From contig OZ035962.1 in NCBI GenBank assembly GCA_964034945.1, forward strand, positions 102,374,784 to 102,438,783: a stretch of DNA of 64,000 nucleotides, given 5' to 3'. Every line of letters starts with the position of its first letter. Positions within the stretch are counted from its first letter, which is position 1. Positions 54,776 to 64,000 of the stretch are shown piece by piece. Origin of the DNA: Chrysopilus asiliformis. Its lineage: Eukaryota; Arthropoda; Insecta; Diptera; Rhagionidae. Under the pieces are notes generated by a model. The model saw nothing but the letters and a program-made list of their open reading frames with translations. It was not told where the DNA came from and searched no databases. A program made the translations under genes and the position numbers.

Positions 54776-54922
54776 AACAAAATGTTATATTATTTTTTGT
54801 TTTTTGTGGTTGTTTTCACATCCAAAATTCCCCCCAACTCTGAAACTCTATTATGAGACTCCTATTGGGGGGAATTTTGATGTGAAAACATCCGGAAAAA
54901 ATAATATAAAATTTTTGTTATA
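54773..54922. mobile_element. Palindromic MITE
   Basis: Arms of about 65 bp (TATAACAAAAT...GTTTTCACATCCAAAATTCC / GGAATTTTGATGTGAAAAC...TTTTGTTATA) surround a 30-bp centre. It is adjacent to a (TA)n run at 54744-54770. Confidence 0.75.
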
Positions 54923-54929
54923 TATATAA

Positions 54930-55290
54930 AAAATGGATATTTGTTTGTCTGTCTGTCTGTTTTAGATTACAAAACTCAAAAACTATTGGACCGATTTATA
55001 CGCGGTTTTTTGCAAAATAGTCTGCGTTGCCAGGAACACGTTTTTAGCTATGTTAGATTTTCAATATTCAAAACCGAAGGTCCTGCAAGGATAACGTAAA
55101 TGTCCTTTTTCCATTTTTTTCCCCAAAAACTGGCTTTGGGAGGTTTTCGGGGTTGCTTATCACGAATCTGGTGTTGGAATTTCAAAATTCGAAACGGAAG
55201 GTCCTGTAATTTTTATGGTTTTTTGGCATTCTGAAATTTATACAAAAAACTTGAAGCTGGCAATGAAGGGTCTGCAATATATATATATAT
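54930..55290 (+). repeat. Decayed GTCY-bearing repeat
   Basis: ATATATATAAAAAATGGATA, then GTCTGTCTGTCTG, then ACTATTGGACCGATTTATAC, and a terminal CTGGCAATGAAGGGTCTGCA. This order recalls a diverged Helitron, but no CTAG end is visible. Confidence 0.4.
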
Positions 55291-55854
55291 TTAATTACCA
55301 AAAAGCCAAGAAATTCCAATAGAAAATTTTTCATTTTAATTCTTACAAATATACAAAGTAATGTTGGCAAAAAATGTTTTTTTTTATAATAAAACATTGC
55401 AATTAGGAAACAATGTTGGCAACCAATTGATATTTTCGGAAGCCTCAAAGACTGATGGCAATATCCGATTGATTTTTTTTTAACTTGGGTGCAATCTTGA
55501 ATTTAACTTGATTGTCACTCTAATAAGAATAATATAATCAATGTCACAATAAATTTTATTATGTTAAATGACTCAATAAATGACGTGACATAAATATAAA
55601 TATGAAGTAGATCCATTTTTATGATTAATTTTTACTTACCAATAGTTTTAAAAAATATTGCTGTATTTATTATGATTTCGAGAGAAACACAAATATTTCA
55701 GTATGACCAATGACCCCTTAAATAAAATATCAGTTGTGGTCAACACAAAACTTTCTTCTACAAAATCTACGACCCTGTGCAATTTACGCTAGAGCCCTGT
55801 CGCGTTGTCAACCTAAGACGACCTCCCAATAAATTGTTGGTTCATCCAAAAATA

Positions 55855-56580
55855 TCAAAAACGTACAAAATTTGAGATAACTTGAGAACGGTAAAAGATA
55901 TCAATTTACGGTAAATGGCAAAAATGTAGAAAATGTTAACATCTTTAATTATTCTTTTAAATAATTTGTCGAAAAACCGTTAGTTTGCAAATTATTCGCA
56001 AACATATGATTTTTTACATATTAATGAAAATATCTCAATAACGGTAAAAGATAACGGATAACGGTAAGAAACAAAATTGTGCAGAATGCCATTCTCATTA
56101 ATTCACTTTATACATTCAGTCAGCAAAAACCCGTTAGTTTTCGAGATAATCGCAAAAAACTGATTTTTTGGAAATAACGGTTTATCTCGATAACAGGTTG
56201 AGATATCGAGTTATAGCCAAAGACAAAAGTGTGGGAAATTTTATTTTCTCCAAGTTTTGTCATACTTAAGGCCACTAAAAAACGCGTAGTTTGGGAGTAA
56301 ATCGAGAAAAACGAAATTGCGATTTTTGAAAAACCGCCATTTTGGATACTTCCGGTTAACGGATTTCCACCAAAAGTTGATAGGATCGTCCCATTTCAGG
56401 ACCCAACATGCCTATAAAATTTCATGGCGCTAGCTCTATTAGTTTTTGAGAAATCTTGTACACAGACTGACAGACTGACAGACAGACTGACAGACAGACT
56501 GACAGACAGAAAGACATTTTTTAAATATGACTCCAATCGACTCAGGAGTGATCGGGAAATGTTTTTTAGGCAAAATTAAG
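55855..56580 (-). repeat. GTCY-bearing repeat family 2, copy 2 (inverted)
   Basis: Complementary in order to 13845-14545: TTATCTCGATAACAGG, CATCCAAAAT-type block, CCCATTTCAGGACCCAACAT, TTTCATGGCGCTAGCTCTAT, then (GACAGACT)n at 56464-56512 and AATCGACTCAGG. Confidence 0.65.
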
Positions 56581-56584
56581 AGGT

Positions 56585-57234
56585 CGAAATTTTTCATGAA
56601 TACAATACTTTATTATACTCCGTAGAAGAAAGTAAAAAGAAATAGTAAAACCTCAGTGGTCAAACATATAACTAAAAATTGATCCTCATCTTTAAAGTAA
56701 ATTTGGGTCGTTGAATCTGATGTTATTTTTTTATCCGAGCTGCTCAGCCGGCAAACCCAAATGTTTTTTCCTGAAAATATCTCCACCCCAAAAAAAATTA
56801 GCCGAAATTCGAAAAAAAAATGTTTGGCATTGAACTTGACTCGGAAAGACCCCAAGGCGCCCGACAAACAGCCATAGTCACACCTTTTCATTGTTTTATG
56901 TGAAGAGAAAATTGATTTTGACCGCATAATGATTCAATAATTGAAAACGAAAACGACAGTGTAGAATGTGACCATGTCACCCAAAGCCAAAAACACCGAA
57001 AAAACGTACTATTAGTAACTAAATCTGGCATATAAGGCATAGTCAAGTGAATTCGTGTGTCTACCTGAGACTGCTGAGTCCATCAGAGCGTCTGAGACGA
57101 TTGAAGATTACGTGATAATTGAGGGTCCGCCAAAAACACGGCACGAGCTCCTAACTCAATTGATTTTTATAATGAAAATTTTGCATTTGGAATATTAATA
57201 AATTTTCTGGCTAAGTTTTCCACCTATAAATAAA
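56585..57234. other. Upstream region of the proline-rich gene
   Basis: No gene supported. Regulatory sequence for the gene at 57357 is expected here, but I see only the core promoter at 57235. Confidence 0.35.
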
Positions 57235-57271
57235 AGTTGATACTGAAAAGTAGAAGTCAGTTAGCTAAGTT
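57235..57271 (+). promoter_or_regulatory. TATA box and initiator of the proline-rich gene
   Basis: TATAAATA (57235-57242) is followed by TCAGTT (A at 57269), giving an 88-nt leader before the ATG at 57357. Confidence 0.75.
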
Positions 57272-57356
57272 CTGGGACCGAGTCAAACTCATCTAATTGG
57301 GCAATTTACATTTTTTCTATTGCACGTAAAATAAAACAAAACAAAAATTACATAAA

Positions 57357-58443
57357 ATGTTCAAGGAGGTGAGAGCTTTGTATTTAAAAAAAAAATTTTC
57401 TTTGAATAAATTATGTTTCGAGGGCACAATCGAAAAAAATCGCTTACTCGCGTATGTGACGAAATCAATTGAAAGTGAAAAATTACAATTTACTCATAGG
57501 TAATCATTTTTGGGACTTTGCTGGCGATTTGTGTGGGTGAGGCGCCTCTTAGTGGACCATATCCTCCGTCTGGATGGAGGCCTCAGGGTGCTCCCTTCAC
57601 TTTGCCAAAGGACTTTTTACCTCAGCAACAACAAAATCGGGCGCAAACACCAAAAGCTGAGGTATGCATTTTACAGGATAAATTTTTGAATATTTCTAAT
57701 TCAAAAAAAAAATTCATTAGGTCGAAGTGACACAAGAACGCGTCGACTATGCTGGGCAATTGGGAGAATCGGCAACAACAGCTGAACCAAGTAACGCTTA
57801 CTTGCCACCACAGCCCGAGGAGATTCCCGAGGAGGCGGTAACTGAGGACTTCCTGAAGGTACAAGGACTTCCGCAGAATACAAACCATGTAGGAAATTTC
57901 AACCCGCCGCGAAATGGTCAGTTAAACACTTTGGAATACGCTCCACCGCAAGTTCGACGTGGCCAATATCGCATTCAAAATAACCGCCAATTTGGACAAA
58001 TCCGCGCCCAGCCAAGGCCACAACCAGTTTTCGGACGGCTGGTTGCCCCAGTGCAGCAACAGATCGCAGTTCCAGTAGCCCAAGCCCCCGTTCAGACCTT
58101 ATCCCGGGAATATGGACCTCCACAGCCAGACAATGGAAACGCCGAACCCGTTCCCGGGGGTGAAAATGAAAGTGGCGAAGACTCAGACGAACGTGAGGAT
58201 TCTGGAGAAAATGAAGAGCCCACCATTGCCGTTGCAAATGCGGTTTCTAATGGGCAGTACTACATTTTAACCCCCGATAATACCCTGCAGAGGGTCGTTT
58301 TCATGACCACACAGAATGAGGATGAGGCTCGCATAAATGGATTCACGGCACAGTTAAGATACATGCCAGTAGAACCTATTCGGGATCCTGTCTATGCGTA
58401 TAACGAACAGGGGCAACTGATCAGGATCTACAATAAAAAATGA
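57357..58443 (+). CDS. Secreted proline/glutamine-rich protein with conserved C-terminal domain
   Basis: Three exons: 57357-57368 (ATGTTCAAGGAG, donor GTGAGA), 57500-57661 (donor GTATGC) and 57721-58443, all phase 0, giving 298 residues. Residues 1-18 form a signal peptide ([18 protein letters not shown]). The middle is Pro/Gln-rich with YLPP and EYGPP motifs, then an acidic Glu/Ser/Asp-rich linker ([15 protein letters not shown]). The last 70 residues form an ordered domain ([43 protein letters not shown]) that recalls insect DUF4794-type cuticular or extracellular proteins; that assignment is from memory and moderate. AATAAA lies at 58545. The C-terminal 69 codons are duplicated at 516-722. 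Confidence 0.85.
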
Positions 58444-59554
58444 GTTCAGTGAAATTTAAGTCTTGAAATCTCTCCATTTCCTGATTTTCTTTTTATTCCA
58501 TTTCGCACAAAAAACTTTCCACACTCATTCAAAATTCATGTTAGAATAAAATTCATATATTGTTGATTGGTTTTAATGATTGTTATTTTCGTAACTTAAT
58601 TCTAAAATAAATTCTAAAGTCAAATATTGCTGTTTTACTTAAGATAGGAGATAAATTGTGATCTGAAAAGGGAATGATCTGAAATAAATTTATATATCTT
58701 TTAGTAAAAACTACCTCTCGCTTGATTTATTTCTCGTGCCTTTGCTGACAAAACTTTTTGATATTTTATCCAAGAATACCAAGAATATGTAGCTCTAAAT
58801 GATCGAGCTAATACAGTAGCCGAGGCAAAACTTGTATTTGGCGCTCATTCCATTTCCAAAATAATACTTCACAAAAACGGATTTTTGTGTAGATGGATAT
58901 TTTGAAAGACCGATCAGAAAAAAGGTTTGTCTCAGTTTTTGTTTGTTGGGTTTTGATAGACAGATAAATCATATTCTATACACATTTTATCTTATAATTT
59001 TTTCAATGCGAATCACCGTTTTCGAGAAAATCGCAAAAAACTGTTTTGTTTGTATGGGGGAGGGGAGGGGGGGGGGGGAATGGTACGATTTTGATCGTTC
59101 AAGAACTTGGCCTTGGCAGTTACGAGAAACGCAATTATACAAAAATTCAAGTTTCTAGCTCAATACTTTCGAAAGTTACGGACAGATAGACGGACGCACA
59201 TACAGAAATCAATATCTTATGTTATCCCAAACACCTTGGTGTAGTTTATTTTTGTGTATAACGATTAGTTCGATCCGTTTCAAAATCTATACTAAATCTA
59301 ATATAGTTCTACGAGTATATGATATATCATATATGTAGAGTATAAAAAAATTAAAGGAAATGTAAAAAGTGCTTACGAGAATTTCATTATTGTTAAATAA
59401 TAGTCCAAAAATTTATGATTCTAATATCATCGCAGAATCAGATAAAGCTCGTTTGGGTTTGTCCAAACATTTTTTTTATTTGCTTTTTATATCAACTTTG
59501 CAAAATTTTGTGCCGATAATCTAATCAATTGGAAATTGTGCCAACCTGAACGAG

Positions 59555-59587
59555 TATAAAAGGACAGACGCCAATGGGATTTCAATC
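59555..59587 (+). promoter_or_regulatory. TATA box and initiator of the trypsin at 59600
   Basis: TATAAAAG (59555-59562) and TCAATC near 59582, identical to the copy at 1889. Confidence 0.8.
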
Positions 59588-59599
59588 AAATTCAAAACC

Positions 59600-60376
59600 A
59601 TGTATTGCTTAACTGTGTTCGCTTCGCTTGTTGCCTGCGTCTTTGGGGCATCCTTCCGCCATGGCTTAGTGCCAATGCCGGATGGACGAATCGTTGGTGG
59701 TCACGATGCAAACATCGAGGATTATCCTTGGCAGATTTCAATGAACTACTACGGAAGCCATCGTTGCGGAGGATCAGTATTCAAACCAAATGTTATCATC
59801 AGCGCTGCCCATTGCGTAACCGGAACAAGTGCATCATCGATGTCCATTAGAGCTGGTTCCATTAACCATAACAGTGGAGGCGAGAGTAGGGCTGTTTCGA
59901 AAATCTCCTATCACGAGAAATACAACGGAGGCACAATTGATTATGATGTTTCGATCCTCATCTTGGCATCGCCATTCGATTTATCCGATAGAATCAACCT
60001 AATCGCTGTCCCTGCTCCTGGCGAACTAGTGGCTGCTGGAGCAATTTCACATATCAGCGGATGGGGAAGCACAAGGGAAGGTGGTGGTATTCCATCAGCC
60101 CTTCAGGTAGTCGAGGTTCCAGTTGTCTCCAATGAGGACTGCAACGCAGCCTATCAGAGTATGAATCCAATCACCGACAGGATGATCTGTGCTGGAGAGA
60201 ACGGCGGCGGCAAGGATGCATGCCAAGGTGACTCAGGTGGCCCAATGGTCGTTGATAACAAGTTGGTCGGAATTGTCTCATGGGGATATGGCTGCGCTCG
60301 CCCCAACTATCCAGGTGTCTATTCTCGTGTCGCTGCATTGATTAGTTGGGTTGATGACCAACTAAATAGGCAATAA
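59600..60376 (+). CDS. Secreted trypsin (S1A serine endopeptidase zymogen), copy 2
   Basis: A 258-residue near-duplicate of the protein at 1934 with the same processing site (R30|IVGG), triad H71/D116/S212 and pocket D206. The four differences are C3 in the signal peptide (R in copy 1), V117 next to the catalytic aspartate, T158 and I164 in a surface loop after GWGS; none affects the triad. Promoter and leader are essentially identical, so both copies should be expressed alike. This and copy 1 are the youngest pair of the four trypsins in the window. Confidence 0.95.
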   Translation: MYCLTVFASLVACVFGASFRHGLVPMPDGRIVGGHDANIEDYPWQISMNYYGSHRCGGSVFKPNVIISAAHCVTGTSASSMSIRAGSINHNSGGESRAVSKISYHEKYNGGTIDYDVSILILASPFDLSDRINLIAVPAPGELVAAGAISHISGWGSTREGGGIPSALQVVEVPVVSNEDCNAAYQSMNPITDRMICAGENGGGKDACQGDSGGPMVVDNKLVGIVSWGYGCARPNYPGVYSRVAALISWVDDQLNRQ

Positions 60377-60530
60377 ATTAAAATCGAATTGTGATAATTA
60401 AATGACCAAATAGCAAAAATAAAAAAAATTGTCAAATAGCAAAAAATAATACACATACTTTTATTTAATACAATTTTTTTTTAAATCAAAAATGAAAATT
60501 GCAGGTGGAGGATAAAAACTTGATTACCAT

Positions 60531-61080
60531 AGTGATATGGAATTAAACTATTTGACCTAAAATTGAGCGTTCAAGCATCCGCAATTAGAATTCCTCTTAG
60601 CAGTTTTTATTGAAGATAAAATACAAGTTACTTTTTAATACATAATAGATTTTTCATATGTACTTCCTGAATCCAATGAAAAAAAAATCATCAAACTTAT
60701 GAAATTACATAGTTCGCCAGTCAAAAGTATTTCAAGGGATAGAACTTTTACTATAATAGGATTAACTTGTTGTATTTATGGCTTAAATTCGACACAATAT
60801 TAACTGTGTTTGAATTTTTCTGAAACAATTCAGTAGTTCCTCAATTGGCAGTGCCAATTTGAAAGTTTCCCGGTCTGGGCAGAATCCGGATTGGTCAATA
60901 ATTTAACAAAGACCGAAAAACCGTTTCATGGATACAATGAAATATCACGTATTTCCAGCGCTTGCGGTGTATTTTTGCTTCCTATCGGAACTTGTAATCG
61001 GTTTTTAACCAAACTTTTGACAGTTCAATCAAAACAATCTGAAAACGTGGTAGTTCTGAAATTCTGTGGATTTTTGAAAA
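60531..61080. other. Intergenic between trypsin and helicase
   Basis: No repeat structure recognised. The helicase leader and promoter must lie near its right end, but no TATA box stands out, as is usual for housekeeping genes. Confidence 0.4.
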
Positions 61081-61087
61081 AATAGCA

Positions 61088-64000
61088 ATGAAAGTAGAAG
61101 AAAATACTAGCAAGCCGTCGAAAAACAGTTTAAAGAAAGACTGGCGGAAAATAAAACTGAAGGGGAATGTGATATCAGAAGACGGTGGAGGATTAGAAGG
61201 ACTGATTGGATTGGAAGTGCTTGAGAAATACGACAAGAATTTCGTCTCCGCTGAAAGAAGGGTAAAAGTTATTAATTTAATTATGTGCAAACATTATAAT
61301 AAACAGAGATTATTAGTCCAAAAATCAGTTGTGGAAGGAACGCCGGGAGGACCGAGAAGTAAAAGCGATATTGTCTGGAAAGAAGCGAAAGAGAAGAGAC
61401 TCGGATTCGGACGGAGACCTAGATAGTGATGAGGGCGGAAGAAAACCCAAACAGCAAATGAAGAAAAAGAAAAATGTCAAAAAAGGCAATAAAATTCCAG
61501 GACAATATGTTCTAGCAAGACCAGATTTGAAGGAAGTAGAAGAAAATGATGAAAATCTCAATGAATCCCAGGGGAAAACTGTTGATGATTTGGTGGTAAG
61601 GGATGATTTGTGACCATAAGAGGCTTTTAAAATGTGCTAATTTAAATTACAGCATTGGAATGGATTTGGAATTCCAGAGACCATTCTTCAAGCAATTGCA
61701 GAAAATGGCTTTAAATCGCCAACAGAGATTCAATCCTTGACTCTACCAGCTGCGATAATGGGAAAGAAGGATATTCTGGGCGCAGCAGAAACGGGTAGTG
61801 GCAAAACTCTTGCATTTGGTATCCCAATTTTAGCCGGGATAATGGAATTAAAGAAACGAGACGTGAGCAGTGGAATACGGACGCAGAAACATTTGCAAGA
61901 GAAGCTACCAGAAGAGGAAACTGAGAGGGAGCGAGAAAATCTTACGCCGCCGCCAGAAGAATTATGCGATTATCCTGAAATTGTTGACGAGGACGACGAT
62001 GATGAGGATAAGAGTGGAAGCGAGAAACCTCTGTACGCTCTGGTATTGACGCCTACAAGGGAGTTGGCTGTGCAAGTTAGGGATCATTTAGTTGCTGCTG
62101 CTAAATATACAGGTATCAAAGTGGTATTTATAAAGTGGAATTGTATTTTGATTGCAAAAAAAATATAGGGATTCAAATCACTGCAATATTTGGTGGAATG
62201 GCTGCTGTGAAACAGGAACGAGTTTTGAAGCGGTGTCCAGAAGTTGTCGTGGCCACTCCAGGACGTCTTTGGGAGATGCTTTGCCAAGGAAATTCGCATT
62301 TAAATAAAATCGATGATGTTAGCTTTTTGGTAATTGACGAAACGGATCGAATGGTGGAGAAGGGACATTTCGAAGAGCTTCGCTTACTACTAAACCGGAT
62401 TAATGTGGATGAGAAGAAAAAAGAACGTAGACAGAATTTTGTATTCTCAGCGACATTGACTTTGGTTCATGATTTGCCGGATCACATGCAGAGTAAAATT
62501 TTTAATTGAAATTTCGCAAAAAAAGTTTAACTAATTTGAAATGATTTCCAGAAAAAAACATGGGACGAAAGAATAAATTGGTGAAAGTAACACCTGGTAT
62601 GAAGATACAGAAATTGATTGAAGAGCTTGGGATTTCACAACCGAAAATCGTTGATATCACTCGATCGAATCGTAAGTTTAAACTAATTTTCTAGTCCAGT
62701 TGGAATTCTTGTTCGTAAAGGTGCCGCTCCACATGAGAGTAAATGCCGGCAAGAATCTCTCGATATCAGCTACTCGCAAATGGACACGTCTCTGAGAGTC
62801 GCTCGCAAAAACTCGCGAGCTAGTTCCTGCGAGCTGTCAAAAGTGATTCTACTCTCTAGTCGACAGGCCTCCATTGAACTTTCGGAGCTCACCAGATACG
62901 AACAGCGTTTGAATTTCGCTAGTAGCTCTCGAGAACGCTAGAAGCTCGATTTCGCTAGTAGCGATAGAAAAATCTCCGAAAGTAACTCTCAAATGGACAA
63001 CCTCGTGCGACTAACTCTCGAGACTTTTTGAGAGCTTCTCGCGTATTTACTCTCATGTGGACCGGCACCTTAAAGGGCAATTATAAAGTCAATTCTTTCT
63101 AATCGTAATCCGGACAACAAATGCTCAATCTTATCGATCTTCCAATTATTGAAATTTTACTGCATTTTTTAAATTACATCTCCCTCTCATGCATCAAATT
63201 TTCCAAGACTAATTTTGCAACACTGAAAATGTTTAAATTTCTCTTTCAGAAACTGCGCAAAGCCTAACAGAATCCCGTTTAATCTGTCCACTGGATCAAA
63301 AAGACTTCTACCTCTATTACTTCATTCAAATGCATCCCGGCCGCACGATAGTTTTTTGCAATTCGATCGATTGTGTCAAACGATTGTCGCAATTGTTTAG
63401 TATTTTAAATTGTAAACCGCTTCCACTTCACGCTAATATGATTCAGAAGCAAAGACTGAAGAATTTGGAAAAGTATTTCAATGCAAAACGGGGGGCTTTT
63501 TTTAAATTTCCAAGTAATTGTTTTTTCGTTTCAGATTTCGCAATAATCCCACAAGTTTGTTAATAGCAACAGATGTCGCGGCACGTGGTTTGGATATTGC
63601 AAATGTTCAGCATGTCATACATTATCAGGTAGTGCAGTTTAACATTTAATATTTCCCTCGTCAGTTCATAAAAATAAATTTCACAGGTGCCAAGAACCAG
63701 CGAAAATTATGTTCATCGTTCTGGACGGACAGCCCGAGCGAATAACGATGGAATTACTGTGATTATCATGGAGCCTGGAGAAGTGAAAAACTACTTGAAA
63801 TTGTGCCGAACATTGGATAGAAGTGCGCTCTTCTTTTATTTTAGAAATCGAATTTTCCTTAATATTGTCATGTTTTTATTAGCTGAAGATTTGCCTCTGT
63901 TTCCTGTAACTGAGAAAATCTTAAATGCTGTGAAGGAACGTGTCAGCCTGGCCAGAGAAGTGGATCTTCTTGAGTTAAAATTGCGACGATCGCAAAATAA
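61088..64000 (+). CDS. DDX24: ATP-dependent DEAD-box RNA helicase DDX24/Mak5 type (3' end outside window)
   Basis: Exons read from frame and splice sites: 61088-61261, 61329-61595, 61653-62112, 62169-62492, 62552-62671, 63250-63472, 63535-63628, 63687-63822, 63883 to the edge. The N-terminus is charged ([12 protein letters not shown]). Helicase motifs in order: Q motif PTEIQ, Walker [20 protein letters not shown], motif II DETD (not DEAD), SAT, then C-terminal [11 protein letters not shown] and [18 protein letters not shown] after motif II, the acidic insertion between Walker A and PTRELA, and DLPLFPV...KERVSLAR near the end are DDX24/Mak5 features. The family acts in nucleolar 60S ribosome biogenesis. 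Most introns are 56-70 bp; intron 5 is 578 bp because it holds a MITE. Confidence 0.92.
62719..63070. mobile_element. Harbinger-like MITE in helicase intron 5
   Basis: Ends AGGTGCCGCTCCACATGAGA and (complement) AGGTGCCGGTCCACATGAGA, about 27 bp with one mismatch in this part, flanked by TAA on both sides (62716-62718, 63071-63073). A TWA-type 3-bp duplication suits PIF/Harbinger. The interior is rich in CTCTCGAGA-like motifs. It lies wholly inside the intron, so splicing can remove it. Confidence 0.8.

Larger units (their letters stand above)
58237..60530 (+). repeat. Right copy of the 2.3 kb segmental duplication
   Basis: This copy contains the full proline-rich gene's 3' end in its normal context, so it is probably the parental copy. 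It lacks the retrotransposon tail found at 1045-1374. A GACA repeat remnant at about 59013-59290 corresponds to 1378-1640. Confidence 0.9.

Noticed and set aside
1..64000. tRNA or rRNA genes
   Set aside because: No cloverleaf or conserved rRNA segment stood out on reading; a covariance-model scan was not possible here.

Overview
The window is an AT-rich, intron-bearing, repeat-dense stretch of an insect nuclear genome, most likely a fly (Diptera; I lean towards a lower dipteran, by inference only). The basis is short-intron genes with TATA-plus-initiator promoters, expanded S1A trypsins with short signal and activation peptides, an RR-type cuticular protein of the pro-resilin/Cpr56F kind, mariner/piggyBac/Helitron/Ty3 mobile elements, and repeats that look like dipteran mini-me elements with (GTCY)n arrays. 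Layout of host genes: 0.5-2.9 kb holds the 3' end of a proline-rich secreted-protein gene and a complete trypsin, and this block is duplicated at 58.2-60.5 kb. Two more trypsins lie at 4.3 and 9.8 kb. 7.6-8.6 kb holds a decayed coding relic on the minus strand. 12.7-15.9 kb carries two paralogous type I membrane-protein genes on the minus strand, one broken by a frameshift near its C-terminus. 44.0-47.1 kb is a two-exon cuticle gene with a good core promoter and a 2.2 kb intron. 49.2-50.0 kb is a catalytically dead serine protease homologue. 57.2-58.4 kb is the complete three-exon proline-rich gene. 61.1 kb to the right edge is a nine-exon (partial) DDX24/Mak5-type DEAD-box RNA helicase. Mobile DNA: 27.57-38.73 kb is one full-length Ty3/Gypsy-class LTR retrotransposon on the minus strand, with 2294 bp LTRs differing at one noticed base, a 4-bp target duplication, a tRNA-Lys-like primer site, intact gag and pol, and a textbook -1 frameshift signal. 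The rest of the non-coding sequence is largely made of small non-autonomous elements: five mini-me-like copies, four Helitrons (TC...CTAG with a 3' hairpin), an internally deleted mariner, a piggyBac-like TTAA element, Harbinger- and hAT-like elements and several unclassified inverted-repeat MITEs, some nested in one another. How the pieces fit: the trypsins are secreted digestive-type zymogens with separate promoters. The cuticle gene and the proline-rich gene are extracellular structural proteins. The helicase is a housekeeping ribosome-biogenesis factor. The most interesting non-gene signals are the frameshift cassette in the retrotransposon and the repeated co-occurrence, across unrelated repeat families, of a (GTCY)n microsatellite beside a short TTTCAAGTC core. 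I saw no rRNA, convincing tRNA or CRISPR array.
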